Assembly: GCA_947466005.1 (NCBI GenBank)
Contig: CANIBV010000037.1
Coordinates: 1 to 13,025 of the forward strand
Reading direction: 5' to 3'
Source: Spartobacteria bacterium
GTDB taxonomy: Bacteria; Verrucomicrobiota; Verrucomicrobiia; Chthoniobacterales; UBA6821
Length of the DNA stretch: 13,025 nt
Below, piece after piece: positions 1 through 8,500 of this stretch; within the stretch, counting starts at the first letter, position 1, and each line of letters starts with the position of its first letter. The position numbers and the translations under genes were made by a program. Under the pieces are notes generated by a model, which saw only the letters and a list, made by a program, of their open reading frames with translations, did not search any database and had not been told where the DNA came from.

Positions 1-258
1 ACCCAGCCGGCACATGATGTGGTCACCTACGTCACCGGGATGAATTCTGCGGAGAGAGGGAAAGTCCTCGAGTCTATCGCGGATGACCAGAGTTCCTGAG
101 GCTACCGCCTTGCCTACCCCATCTTCTATCCGGTCTATTCGGCACGCCACGCCATGGACTCCACAAAGGATAACCTCCTTCTCGTGACGATCTGCTCCCT
201 CCTCGCCCGCTTTAACTAAGGAGTAGATAAACTTAGTAGGAGGGGCAGTAAGCTGAGC
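1..258. other. Edge region with coding-like but unassigned frame
   Basis: The minus strand is open from the window edge up to a stop at 259-261. It gives about 86 protein-like residues, rich in Asp, Arg, Val and Gly, that run off the left edge. It has no usable ATG: the only GTG (148-150) has no well-spaced ribosome site, and a strong AAGGAGG lies too far upstream. The plus strand in the same codon register has high third-position GC, but it meets TGA at 97-99 and then stays open to TAA at 217-219. One strand is probably the end of a gene that continues outside the window, or a decayed one. I cannot tell which, and I recognise no family in either reading. Confidence 0.25.
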
Positions 259-293
259 TCAGTTCAAGCGATCTTGCGGTGTCATCAGGGCAC

Positions 294-326
294 AAAAAAG
301 CGGGGCCACTTGAGGTGGTCCCGCTT
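294..326 (-). terminator. Rho-independent terminator of the RRM gene
   Basis: Read on the minus strand, a 12-bp stem (326-315 paired with 309-298, one A-C mismatch) encloses a 5-base loop and ends in six T residues (299-294). It starts 18 bases after the stop codon of the RRM gene, the position expected for its transcription terminator. Confidence 0.9.
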
Positions 327-344
327 GGTTGGTGTTAAAGCAGC

Positions 345-662
345 TTAGTACCGGCTTGAACCGCGATCGCGGTCACCGCCGAAAGAACGGCCACCGCCGC
401 CACCGCCACGGGGGCGATCCTCACGGGGACGTGCTTCGTTCACGGTCAGGTTGCGACCCTGGAAGTCCTTGCCCTCGAGAGCGCTGATGGCTGCGTTGCC
501 CTCCTCGGCGTTGCCCATGGTGACAAATCCGAATCCGCGTGAGCGGCCGGTTTCGCGGTCGGTGACAAGGGCAACCTCTGTTGGCTTGCCGTACTGCTCG
601 AAGAGCTCGCGGAGATCTTGGTCGGTGGTGTCAAAGGTGAGATTTCCTACGTATAATTTCAT
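345..662 (-). CDS. RRM-domain RNA-binding protein, glycine-rich tail
   Basis: This is a 105-residue protein consisting of one RNA recognition motif and a short basic tail. RNP2 is LYVGNL at residues 3-8 and RNP1 is RGFGFVTM at residues 42-49, so the aromatic RNA-contact positions are intact. The RRM covers about residues 2-78. The tail, about 79-105, is rich in Arg, Gly and Asp with a run of six glycines, and it ends in SSRY. The size and design match the small bacterial Rbp-like RRM proteins known from cyanobacteria and other phyla, which bind single-stranded RNA and in some species respond to cold. The first ATG is used because the RNP2 strand begins two residues later; no strong Shine-Dalgarno precedes it. 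It is a single-gene transcript closed by the terminator at 294-326. The RNA targets cannot be seen from sequence. Confidence 0.95.
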   Translation of the reverse strand: MKLYVGNLTFDTTDQDLRELFEQYGKPTEVALVTDRETGRSRGFGFVTMGNAEEGNAAISALEGKDFQGRNLTVNEARPREDRPRGGGGGGRSFGGDRDRGSSRY

Positions 663-980
663 GATGATGTTTTTTTGGTGACGATATCTGCTAATCAGAG
701 CCGTTCCCGAGAACCGGGTTTCAAATCACCATTGAGAAACTCAACTGACAATTTACCACGCAACGAATCACTAATAATCGAACTTCATTAGGATGAGGTA
801 TTTTTTGTAAATGAGCAAGCTAAACTTACAAAAGGGCCTCGGCGGATTTTGCGGGTAGACCCGATGATTTCATTCGCGGAAACGCCATCGGACGATTAGA
901 GTTTTTTGACATTGCACCAGATCGCCCTCGTATTCCCAACCTTTGTACACACTGCCGTGGAGCAGGTACTCCCCATCTAA
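663..980. other. Upstream region of RRM gene; small palindromes, no gene
   Basis: This 318-base stretch holds no gene I can support. It is AT-richer than its surroundings at about 720-835 and carries three perfect inverted repeats: CCCG/CGGG (706-709 and 715-718), TTGAG-AAA-CTCAA (732-744), and TTTTGTAA/TTACAAAA (803-810 and 826-833, 15-base spacer). They lie in the presumed promoter and leader region of the minus-strand RRM gene and could be operator or RNA-leader elements. I found no convincing -35/-10 pair. A minus-strand ORF at 870-1235 overlaps the left part of the next gene and has weaker codon character. Confidence 0.4.
803..833. repeat. 8-bp perfect inverted repeat (TTTTGTAA...TTACAAAA)
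   Basis: The arms at 803-810 and 826-833 are exact reverse complements separated by 15 bases. The dyad lies about 140 bases upstream of the RRM start codon. The AT-rich arms and the centre-to-centre distance of 23 bases would suit a dimeric regulator bound about two helical turns apart. A weak hairpin is the alternative. Function is unknown. Confidence 0.4.
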
Positions 981-1220
981 ATGGGCATCGGAACAAAAAA
1001 TCGCCAGTCTCAGACGGCTGATCTTTGCAAGGAGCACCTGCGTCAGGCCTACGCGCCGCAGTTGGTGCTTGTTGAGGATTTCATTCTGGAGATCGAAGGT
1101 TCGGGGAAAGCCAAGGATATCCTTCAATGGGGTCAATTCACCAACATGGATCGGGATCAGGCCGCAATGCTCGGACGACTCGACGAGAAATTCAACCGGT
1201 GGCTGAACGGTGAAGCTTAG
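981..1220 (+). CDS. Small hypothetical protein (79 aa), uncertain
   Basis: I do not recognise this ORF. It would encode a 79-residue soluble protein with no membrane segment. The C-terminal half alternates acidic and hydrophobic residues, for example VEDFILEIEG and MLGRLDEKFNRWLN, and looks helical. Third codon positions are about 64% GC and the amino-acid use is protein-like, which favours it over the antisense ORF at 870-1235. The start is fixed at the ATG at 981 because a TAA stop lies directly before it. The Shine-Dalgarno match upstream is weak. It ends 31 bases before the 49-residue lysine-rich gene, so the two may be cotranscribed. It could also be the surviving 3' end of a longer gene. 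Confidence 0.4.
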   Translation: MGIGTKNRQSQTADLCKEHLRQAYAPQLVLVEDFILEIEGSGKAKDILQWGQFTNMDRDQAAMLGRLDEKFNRWLNGEA

Positions 1221-1251
1221 ATTCAGCCAACACAACTAGTCACAAACAACC

Positions 1252-1401
1252 ATGGTCAAAATTAATTACGGATTCGAGAAGCGCAGGAAGGAAATGGAGA
1301 AGAAGCGCAAGAAGGAAGAAAAGAAAAAGGCCAAGGCCGAAGGCAAGAGTTCCAGTTCCACAGAGAACGAGGATCAGGCGACCTTACCTGCCGCAGAGTA
1401 G
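1252..1401 (+). CDS. Small lysine-rich protein (49 aa, KINYGFEKRRKE type)
   Basis: This is a 49-residue, strongly basic protein that starts MVKINYGFEKRRKEMEKKRK. Residues 9-32 are almost entirely Lys, Arg and Glu and should form a charged helix. The tail at 33-49 is Ser/Thr/acidic and ends LPAAE. From memory, short conserved proteins beginning with K-I-N-Y-x-F-E-K-R occur in many bacteria as uncharacterised lysine-rich proteins, and this fits that pattern in motif, charge and size. The conserved head right after the ATG supports the start, although no clear Shine-Dalgarno is visible. It ends in TAG just before a long stretch without genes. Molecular function is unknown; nucleic-acid binding would be a guess based only on charge. 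Confidence 0.72.
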   Translation: MVKINYGFEKRRKEMEKKRKKEEKKKAKAEGKSSSSTENEDQATLPAAE

Positions 1402-2372
1402 GCGTTCTTGGTCAGGGGGCGGACTGATCCGACCGAAATACAATCCTAACCTTGGCTGCTCTCCTAGCGAGAAATCTTAGGTCAGATCCTTCCGCTCAAC
1501 CACTCGTCCTCCTCACTCCCCGTGACGATCTCACCCCGGGGATCCTCATGGGCGCCGCTCGATTGATGACGCCAAGCAGCGCGTGCGGCTTTACGCGTAC
1601 TGGGCGTTTTCCCCGATCGGCTCCGCCTAGTGGTCCCTCGCAGGCTTGCTTTCGTGGCAATTGATGTTCTGAAAGTACTTTTTATCATGCCGCAAGGGAT
1701 CAATCTTACAGTTTCAAAATAACACAGATTACTGTACCCCGCCACGCCGGGGAGTGGCAGCAATGAACGACTGGCTCTCCAACGCTTTGAACATGCCGGC
1801 GCTGACGATGATTTGGATCGGGGGATCGCCGTTCTTTCACTGGTCGTGGTGGGATGTAAGAAGGACACCCCGGGACGGAATCTCAAGGTGTGAGGTGAGG
1901 TATATAGCAAAGAGCGCACATACGTGCCGATCTTGCACGCTTGATCAAGTGCGCTATGGGCCTCCTGCCGAATACCATTCGTTGTCGCCATGTACGCATC
2001 GATGACGAACCGCATGACCTGATCACGGGTCATCTGCCTGTAGACTGTGAGGAAGTGGACGTTCCTTGCGGATTGAGGAGAGTTGAACTTCCCTAGTTTC
2101 AGTATCTCCCAGGTACGCCAAAATGAGCGACTGGCGGATCTTGCTCCGGAGATAAAACCTCCTCCGTCTTGGAATGGAAGAGTGTCTCGTGGATGTCGAG
2201 TTAGTCGCCGGTGCCATCCGGGGTTCCTCCAAGAGTCATCATCTCCTCATCGATGGCCGTGTCGGACTTCAGTGTTTTTGTGTTCTCAATGCGGTGATGA
2301 TTGCACACGAAATGGGCAGCAAGTGTCCTATGCCAAAGAAGCTCTCACTCTTTCCCTGCGGGTGATCGCTCT
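1402..2372. other. About 970 bases without a supportable intact gene
   Basis: Both strands contain open stretches, but none has a recognisable domain and the longest changes character along its length. On the minus strand some segments look coding-like in different frames: about 1890-2033 (beginning MTRDQVMRFVIDAYMATTNG), about 2195-2340 (containing HHRIENTKTLKSDTAIDEE), and part of 2080-2190. These segments are interrupted by stops, as expected for frameshifted remnants of one or more older genes. On the plus strand a 45-50 residue open segment around 1750-1893 is similarly protein-like. I see no terminal inverted repeats, tRNA or terminator. The region lies just downstream of addA and may be a decaying accessory insertion or ordinary spacer. 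Confidence 0.5.
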
Positions 2373-5300
2373 CTACGAAAGTAGCACCACTGGATCCTCT
2401 GCCCGGACATGGACGAGGATCATGCGGATGTCCTCCTCTGCGATACCAAGGAGACGTGTTAGGGCTCCGCGGTAGCTGAGGAGCTGGGGCGTGTGTTTCT
2501 CGACGAGCTGATCCTGGCTGCACTGGTCGGCCTTGAAGTCGATGAGATCGGCGCCGGTGATCCTGCCCCCTGCATCCTCATGGATGACGACGCGGTCGAA
2601 GCACCCCGAGATCCAATGGCGATGCGATTTCCCGTCAGCACCACCGGATCCCTCGACGATTATGTCGAAGCGCTTCTCACGCCAGACGCGGGTAGCCCCC
2701 TTCGGTTTGGTGAGAAGTTTCTGGACGGAGGCCGAGGCAATGCAGGGAATCATCAACTCCACGGCTTCAGCGTCTGAGTCAGACGATGCCAATGCAGGCA
2801 CCCTCCAGGGCGTGACGGCATCCAGCCACTCGATCGACTCGAAGAGCTTATGCACTGCCGTGCCCAGGGCGGGGGCGCTACGCTCCGCAAAGGCCTTACT
2901 GCCCGGGAGACCGCTCTCCCCATGCTCCGAGGGGAGGAGCTTCTCGAGCGGTGAGGGCCTGGGAGCAAGGGCCAGAACCGGGGGGGTCTCTACCGGGCAC
3001 TGCTTTTCCACCTCCGGCTGGAAGCTCTGGGCCCAGTCGGGATTCCCAAGGAAGCGATCGTCCTCGCCGAGGCTCCACTTCAGCAGGAGTGTGATGCTGG
3101 GGCAGTCTTTATCAGGAGACTTCCCGTTCTTCGCATCGGGGAGTGTGCTGACGATGTAGAGGCCGCGCTTGGCGCGGCTCATGGCGACGTACCAGTTGCA
3201 GAGTTCCTCGTAGGCTTTCTCGGCCCTCTTCCCCTCTTGCGCCTTAGCGAGCAGTTCGTTGCCCGGAGCTTTGCTGATCTCCTGGCTAGGCAGTCTCATG
3301 AGAAGTGTCTCGTTGCAGGAAGGATCAGATGCGTTGCATCGGTCGATGACCTCATTCTTAAGCGAGTCGATGGCTGATGCCGATCTCAGGAAGGGGATCA
3401 CGACCATGTCGTACTCGAGCCCCTTGGACTTGTGGATGGTCATCACTTGGACGGCATTGGGGGCTGAGAGACCCGGTTCCTCATACTCACTGAGCAGCTG
3501 GAGGAAGTCGTCGATGTCGGAGATACCTGACTCATCGGCCTTGATCGCGATCCGCTGGAGCGCCGAGGCCCTCTCCCTGCTGAAGGTGTCACCCGGTGCC
3601 AGGAGGCCGCTCTCCGCTCCGGTGAGTGTTTCAAGAATCCACTCCATGGTGCTGGAGAATCCGCCTTGGGAGAGGTGTTCTCCTCCCTGAACGAGGAAGT
3701 GGTGAAGGTCGAAGGCACCCTCACGCCACCAGAGGGGGACCTCTCCGAGGGGATTCATCCGGAGGTGGTTTAGGGCAAAGCGGTCTCCAGGGTGGGCCAG
3801 GAGGGAGAAGGCGGAGCGGACGGCTGCGGCGAGGGGATTGTCCCCGCCGACCCTCGGGTTGCTCTGACTGAGGGCAAGGATGCCGTGGGCACCGAGGATA
3901 TCGAGCCACGTTCTTGCATCGTCGCCGCTACGTACCAGCAGGGCCACGGTCATTCCCTTTGCGAGCTTCTCCTTCACTCCCGTGAGGAGTGCGATGACCT
4001 CCTCTTGGATATGGTCACCAGCCTCTTCCCCATTCTCCACGACCTTCCACTCGAAGTATCCCTCCAGAGGTTTCGCCTGAGGGGACCGGGTGTGATCGTT
4101 CCACCCATCTTTCCAGCGCCTGCGTGCCTCCTTCGGAATCCCCACGTAGGTGTCGATGCTGGAGAAGGTGCTGTTCAGGGCATCAAGAACGGACTGCGAG
4201 GAGCGCCAGGATTCGCTGAGCGGTTTGTCGTGGATCAGCTGCCCGTGCTTATTGTAGTGACCGAGGATCTCCTTGAAGAGTCGGGCATCACCACCACGCC
4301 AGCCGTAGATCGCCTGTTTGATGTCTCCCACGCAGAAGAAGGAGCGGTCCTCTGTGCTGGAAATGACTTCCTGAAGGAGGTTGGCCAGCACCCTGTACTG
4401 GCTTCGGCTCGTGTCCTGGAACTCGTCAAGGAGCCAGTGGTCGAACTGGATATCCAGCCGCTCGTCGATCATTAAGCGGTCGGCATCGAAAGCCTCCGAG
4501 GGCTGGAGCAGGTTCGTGATGTCGGAGAAGGTGAGGACGCCCTTGGCTCGGACCTCGGCCTCGTACTCCTCCTCGTGGATTTCTAGCAGCCTGAAAATCG
4601 CCTTGGCCTCGCGCGCCCGATAGTTGACAGAGAGGTGGAGGTAGTTTTCCACGAGCGCCGCCGCGGCCTTCTGCGATGTGGGGCTGATGGCGTACCTCCT
4701 ACGGTAGCTCAGTTCGGCGGAGCCCTTCCTCCAGTCATCCAGATTAGTGATGATCTGGGCGATGATTGAGTTGCTCTTCGTCCCTGGCACGACGCTGGTC
4801 ATGATCCGCCATGCCTTCGCGGCTTCGGCGGTGAAGGCCGGGACCGGATGCTCTGCGAGGATTGTCTGGCGGCAGCCCTCCAACTCCGCCTCCGTGAGTT
4901 TCCTGAAAGGAGATCCGTTCGGCCAGATCTTTGCCTCGTTGCCCCAGAAGTCTCCCTCCGGATACTCGAGGAGCTCCCCATGGGCATCCGTGCGGAAGGA
5001 ATCGAGCCTTCTTGTGAGTGAGCGCTTCGCCGATCCCTCGTCCATCTGGAGGAAGGAATCGGCGACAAGTTGAAAGTCGGTGGGGCTCTTGAGCTTCAGC
5101 TTCCTGAGTGCCTTGCGGAGCGTCCTGGCCCCGGTCAGTTCCTCCGCCGAGGGGTCGAGGAGCTTCGGTTGGTCGACGAGCCCGAGTTCCTGAGGGAAGG
5201 CCCCTACCACCTTACTGAAGAAGCTGTCCAGGGTGGTCAGTTGGAGCTTGTCGAGTTGGCTGAGAAGGAGTTTGAGCTGCCCTAGGTAGTCACTGCACGA

Positions 5301-5546
5301 TTTGGTGTGGCCGGTATCCTTCGAGAGCTTCCTGGCTTCTTCCATGGATGAGGAGGCTGCGGCCAGTCGGAGCAGGATCTTGGTGAGGAACTCCCCCGCA
5401 GCGTTGCGCGTGAAGGTGAGAGCAATGATCTTGGAGGGATCCTTCCCCATGGAGAGGAGGGTGAGGATCCTAGTGATCAGGGTGTGGGTCTTGCCGGACC
5501 CCGCATTGGCCAGGATCTGCAGGTTCTTGTGAAATTCCACATTCAT
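2373..5546 (-). CDS. AddA/RecB-type helicase-nuclease, UvrD superfamily 1
   Basis: This is a 1057-residue ATP-dependent DNA helicase with a C-terminal RecB-family nuclease, the motor and nuclease subunit of a double-strand-break resection complex. Visible helicase motifs: Walker A ANAGSGKT (13-20), Ia IALTFTRNAA (41-50), II LLDEFQDTS (372-380), III VGDIKQAIYGWRGGD (406-420), IV SESWRSS (444-450), V VMTIHKSKGLEYD (701-713), VI YVAMSRAKRGLY (786-797). The nuclease residues are present: H899, D984 (GCFDR), D1003 and K1005 (IDFK), and Q1021 with Y1025 (PQLLSY). The start is supported by AGGAG at 5554-5558, 7 bases upstream, and by the ATGA overlap with addB, which implies translational coupling. 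Only 12 residues precede Walker A, so the usual Q-motif is missing, as in Bacteroidetes-type homologues. Length and the nuclease domain rule out UvrD, Rep and PcrA. RecB is the nearest alternative name, but the partner is AddB-like. Confidence 0.93.
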   Translation of the reverse strand: MNVEFHKNLQILANAGSGKTHTLITRILTLLSMGKDPSKIIALTFTRNAAGEFLTKILLRLAAASSSMEEARKLSKDTGHTKSCSDYLGQLKLLLSQLDKLQLTTLDSFFSKVVGAFPQELGLVDQPKLLDPSAEELTGARTLRKALRKLKLKSPTDFQLVADSFLQMDEGSAKRSLTRRLDSFRTDAHGELLEYPEGDFWGNEAKIWPNGSPFRKLTEAELEGCRQTILAEHPVPAFTAEAAKAWRIMTSVVPGTKSNSIIAQIITNLDDWRKGSAELSYRRRYAISPTSQKAAAALVENYLHLSVNYRAREAKAIFRLLEIHEEEYEAEVRAKGVLTFSDITNLLQPSEAFDADRLMIDERLDIQFDHWLLDEFQDTSRSQYRVLANLLQEVISSTEDRSFFCVGDIKQAIYGWRGGDARLFKEILGHYNKHGQLIHDKPLSESWRSSQSVLDALNSTFSSIDTYVGIPKEARRRWKDGWNDHTRSPQAKPLEGYFEWKVVENGEEAGDHIQEEVIALLTGVKEKLAKGMTVALLVRSGDDARTWLDILGAHGILALSQSNPRVGGDNPLAAAVRSAFSLLAHPGDRFALNHLRMNPLGEVPLWWREGAFDLHHFLVQGGEHLSQGGFSSTMEWILETLTGAESGLLAPGDTFSRERASALQRIAIKADESGISDIDDFLQLLSEYEEPGLSAPNAVQVMTIHKSKGLEYDMVVIPFLRSASAIDSLKNEVIDRCNASDPSCNETLLMRLPSQEISKAPGNELLAKAQEGKRAEKAYEELCNWYVAMSRAKRGLYIVSTLPDAKNGKSPDKDCPSITLLLKWSLGEDDRFLGNPDWAQSFQPEVEKQCPVETPPVLALAPRPSPLEKLLPSEHGESGLPGSKAFAERSAPALGTAVHKLFESIEWLDAVTPWRVPALASSDSDAEAVELMIPCIASASVQKLLTKPKGATRVWREKRFDIIVEGSGGADGKSHRHWISGCFDRVVIHEDAGGRITGADLIDFKADQCSQDQLVEKHTPQLLSYRGALTRLLGIAEEDIRMILVHVRAEDPVVLLS

Positions 5547-8500
5547 GCCGTTACTCCTCGCTCGTGATCCAAGAGCGGTGAAGAGGGTGAAAGAGGCGAG
5601 GGTAAAAGAGGTCCGGGGTTGATGGTGCGCAGTATTGGGTTTTCCTCGATCAGGTGATCGAAGAAGAGTCCATCGAAGTCATCGTACTTCGGATCGCGTG
5701 GGGGCCAGAAGATCCCTTCCTGAATCGATCTACTGACCCCGGAAAGGCACTTCAGGGCGCTTGCCTCCCACCCCTCAAACTCTGCGAAGATGGCGATGCC
5801 GGTGTCGTTTTCATCGGCGGGAATCTGGAAGTAGGCGGACTCCACTTCACCGTCGACCTTGGGGAGTCGGCTGATGGAGAGATCCCCCTCTTTGACCGCC
5901 TTGGCCACAAGCGCGTAGATTGGGAGCTGGAGGTCGACCCACCGGTGGAGGGATGTCTGAACCTCTTCCTCTACCTTCTTCTTGCTCTTGGAGGTCTTTT
6001 TGAGGCCGACGAACTCGTATTCCTGATGAGCGCTTCGATCGGGTAACTTCGTGACTTTCTTGAGGTGAGAGGCCAGGGGTGTTTCAGTATCCTCGGAAGA
6101 TTTGTAGTCGATGATCCTCCAGCTGTAGGAGCCGTCCTCGTTCCGCCTGCGATCGATCCGGTCAATGCGCCCAACGATAGGGAGGGGCATCCTCGCGTGA
6201 TCCAACGCCTTGGGACGGAAGCCTGAGAACTCAAACTCGCACCCGACGATCTCCCATCCCTCTGCACGCAGAGCGGCCTGAACGCGGGCTGCCTCCCGGA
6301 GACGTTTCGTTCCGGCCTTGAGTTGGTAGAGTAGGGCAAGGTCGGGATCCTCGCCGTAGCGTGCGTGAAAGATCCTGCTCCAACGATGCTCGAGATCGTG
6401 GGCGATGGCAGCCTCATCAGTGAGGTCGCGAGTCACCGTGTCGCTTCCGAACTCCTGAAGGGCTTCATGGAGGAGGGAACCAAAGACCGTCCCCTCCAGC
6501 TCCTCGACGCCGAAGTTCTCCTTGCTCAGTCCTGCAAGCTTCTTGAAATAGTAGCGGGTTGGGCAGGCCAAGTACTCCTTGATCGAGGAGGCGGAGAGAT
6601 GCTCGGGCTTCCGGATCCCCGCTCCTTGCGCCTCAAGCTGCCAGGCCGAGCGCCAAGGTTTACTGGTGCGCTGGGGGAGCTCTCGGAAGAGGTCCTCCAC
6701 GCGTCCCGCCAGCTCCTCATCACGGCACTGGAGCAGGAGTCGGGAGGGCTTCAAAAAGGATCCCTCCGAATCGCGTCGGGAGAGGAGGAAGTCGACCCTC
6801 CCCATCAGTGCTCGGGCCGCCACGAGGCATGCCGCCTGGTAGCAGTCGCGGTGGAGGCGTGTCTTGTTGGAGGGGAGCTGCCAGAGCTCCCTGATCTTCT
6901 CGGTTAGGAAGGGGTCGGCCGGCCTCACCTCGGGCACTAGCCCGTCATTCATCCCTGTGACAATCAGGTGGGGGGCATCCTCCCAGAGGAGCTCGAGCCA
7001 TCCCTGCAGCTCGATGGAGGAGGAGAGCTTCTCTCCGGTGCAGATCTGGCTCCTGAGGTGCAGCTGAATGAGGGAGAGGATCTCCGTGGAGGGCAGCCCG
7101 TCGGCGAGTGAGCCAACGCCTTGGACCCATTCGACAATGGTTTTCGCCGTCTCAGCTGCTCCGGGGATCGAGTTCAGATTCCTTGGCCCGTAGATGCTCC
7201 GCAGGAGTTCGAGCACGGGAAGGGGCCCCTTCCCCCGGGCAACCAGTGCCGTCAGTTTCTGGAGGGCGCGGAGTGTGGTGAGAAGAGAGTGATCAGCCTG
7301 CTCCGTTCTCTCGGTATAGCCGCTCCCTCCTCGGTTGATGAAGAGCCTCGCCTCCCAGCGATCCATGAGGTCCTCCAGAGAGGAAGGGATTATCCCTGAC
7401 TGGATCTCGTCGAGGCGCGCGAGTTGCTCGGGCTCCATAGAGATGGCGACCTGAATGTCTCGGTTCCTCAGGAGCTGGAGCGCCGAACAGAAATCATCCT
7501 CCTGCAGGTGCGCGAGGACGAGGCCCAGGAGACGGCCCAGCGCCATGGAATCGAGCGGCGTCCCGGCTGGGTTAAAGGCAGAGAGGTCTGCCGAGCGGAA
7601 GGTTTCCCGGATCAGATAGGCCACGTCGGGGGAGGTGACCCCGACAGCCGTGGTCAGGAACGTCCCACCTGAAGAGTTTGCTAAAGCCACAGCCGCCTCC
7701 GCCATCTCGGACTCGCTGGCGTAGAGATGGGTACGGGAATACCCCCCCTGCGTCTCGATCTCCGCGGCGGCCCAGCGAGTACTAGGCCTGCCGTACTCAT
7801 CGAACCATGAGGTCCCCCTGCCATCCGGATCGCAGACCAAGAGATCGACGGCGATGCCTCGCGCTTTCAGTTTCGGGATGATGATCTCGTACGCCTGCGG
7901 AAGATCGGGAACCCCCGCGATGATGACCCTTGTGATTGTGGTCACCGGTGAGCCCGTGGGGAGAGGGGGAAGAGGAGAGGCGATCCCTGTCAGCTGGAGA
8001 AGTGTCCTGTCGTGGAAGGCTGTCTTTTGGAGCTCCTTAAGATAAAGGGACTCGAGGTGGAGGAGCGTCGACCACCTGGGATCGGCGAATCCGCCATTCT
8101 CGCAGGCCAGTCGCTGCATGGCCTCTTCCAGGCTGATGCCGGCCTGAGCCAGTTCCCCCCGCAGGGAGCGGATCCTGTTGCCCAGCTCCAACGAGTGGGT
8201 GGTGTCCATCTCCGGCATCGGTCTGTTGGCAAAGAGGCCGCCGAGTTCCTCCTGAGTCCTTCCCCTGAGGACGGAAATCCAGCAGAGCTGCTCGACGGGG
8301 CCCGGGGCGATGTCGCGGGAGCCGTATTCCGGGAGCTGCATCGGGAGCATCCAGACTGGCGGAAGGAGTGCCGATGAGCGCGAGGCCGCCACTCGGACCA
8401 GCCCCTCGTGAAGGCGCCTGCGCGCTTCTTGTGTGGGAAGCACGACGGCCGTCCCAGAGAGATCCAGAAGTCGCCCCTCCCACTGCGAGGTCAGCACGGA

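Noticed and set aside
870..1235. 121-residue minus-strand ORF
   Set aside because: Its C-terminal third looks protein-like, but the rest does not, no family is recognised, and it is antisense to a plus-strand ORF with better codon character.
2400..8500. Many long ORFs antisense to addA and addB
   Set aside because: High GC in third codon positions keeps antisense frames open. None has a recognisable domain, while both sense genes have complete motif sets.
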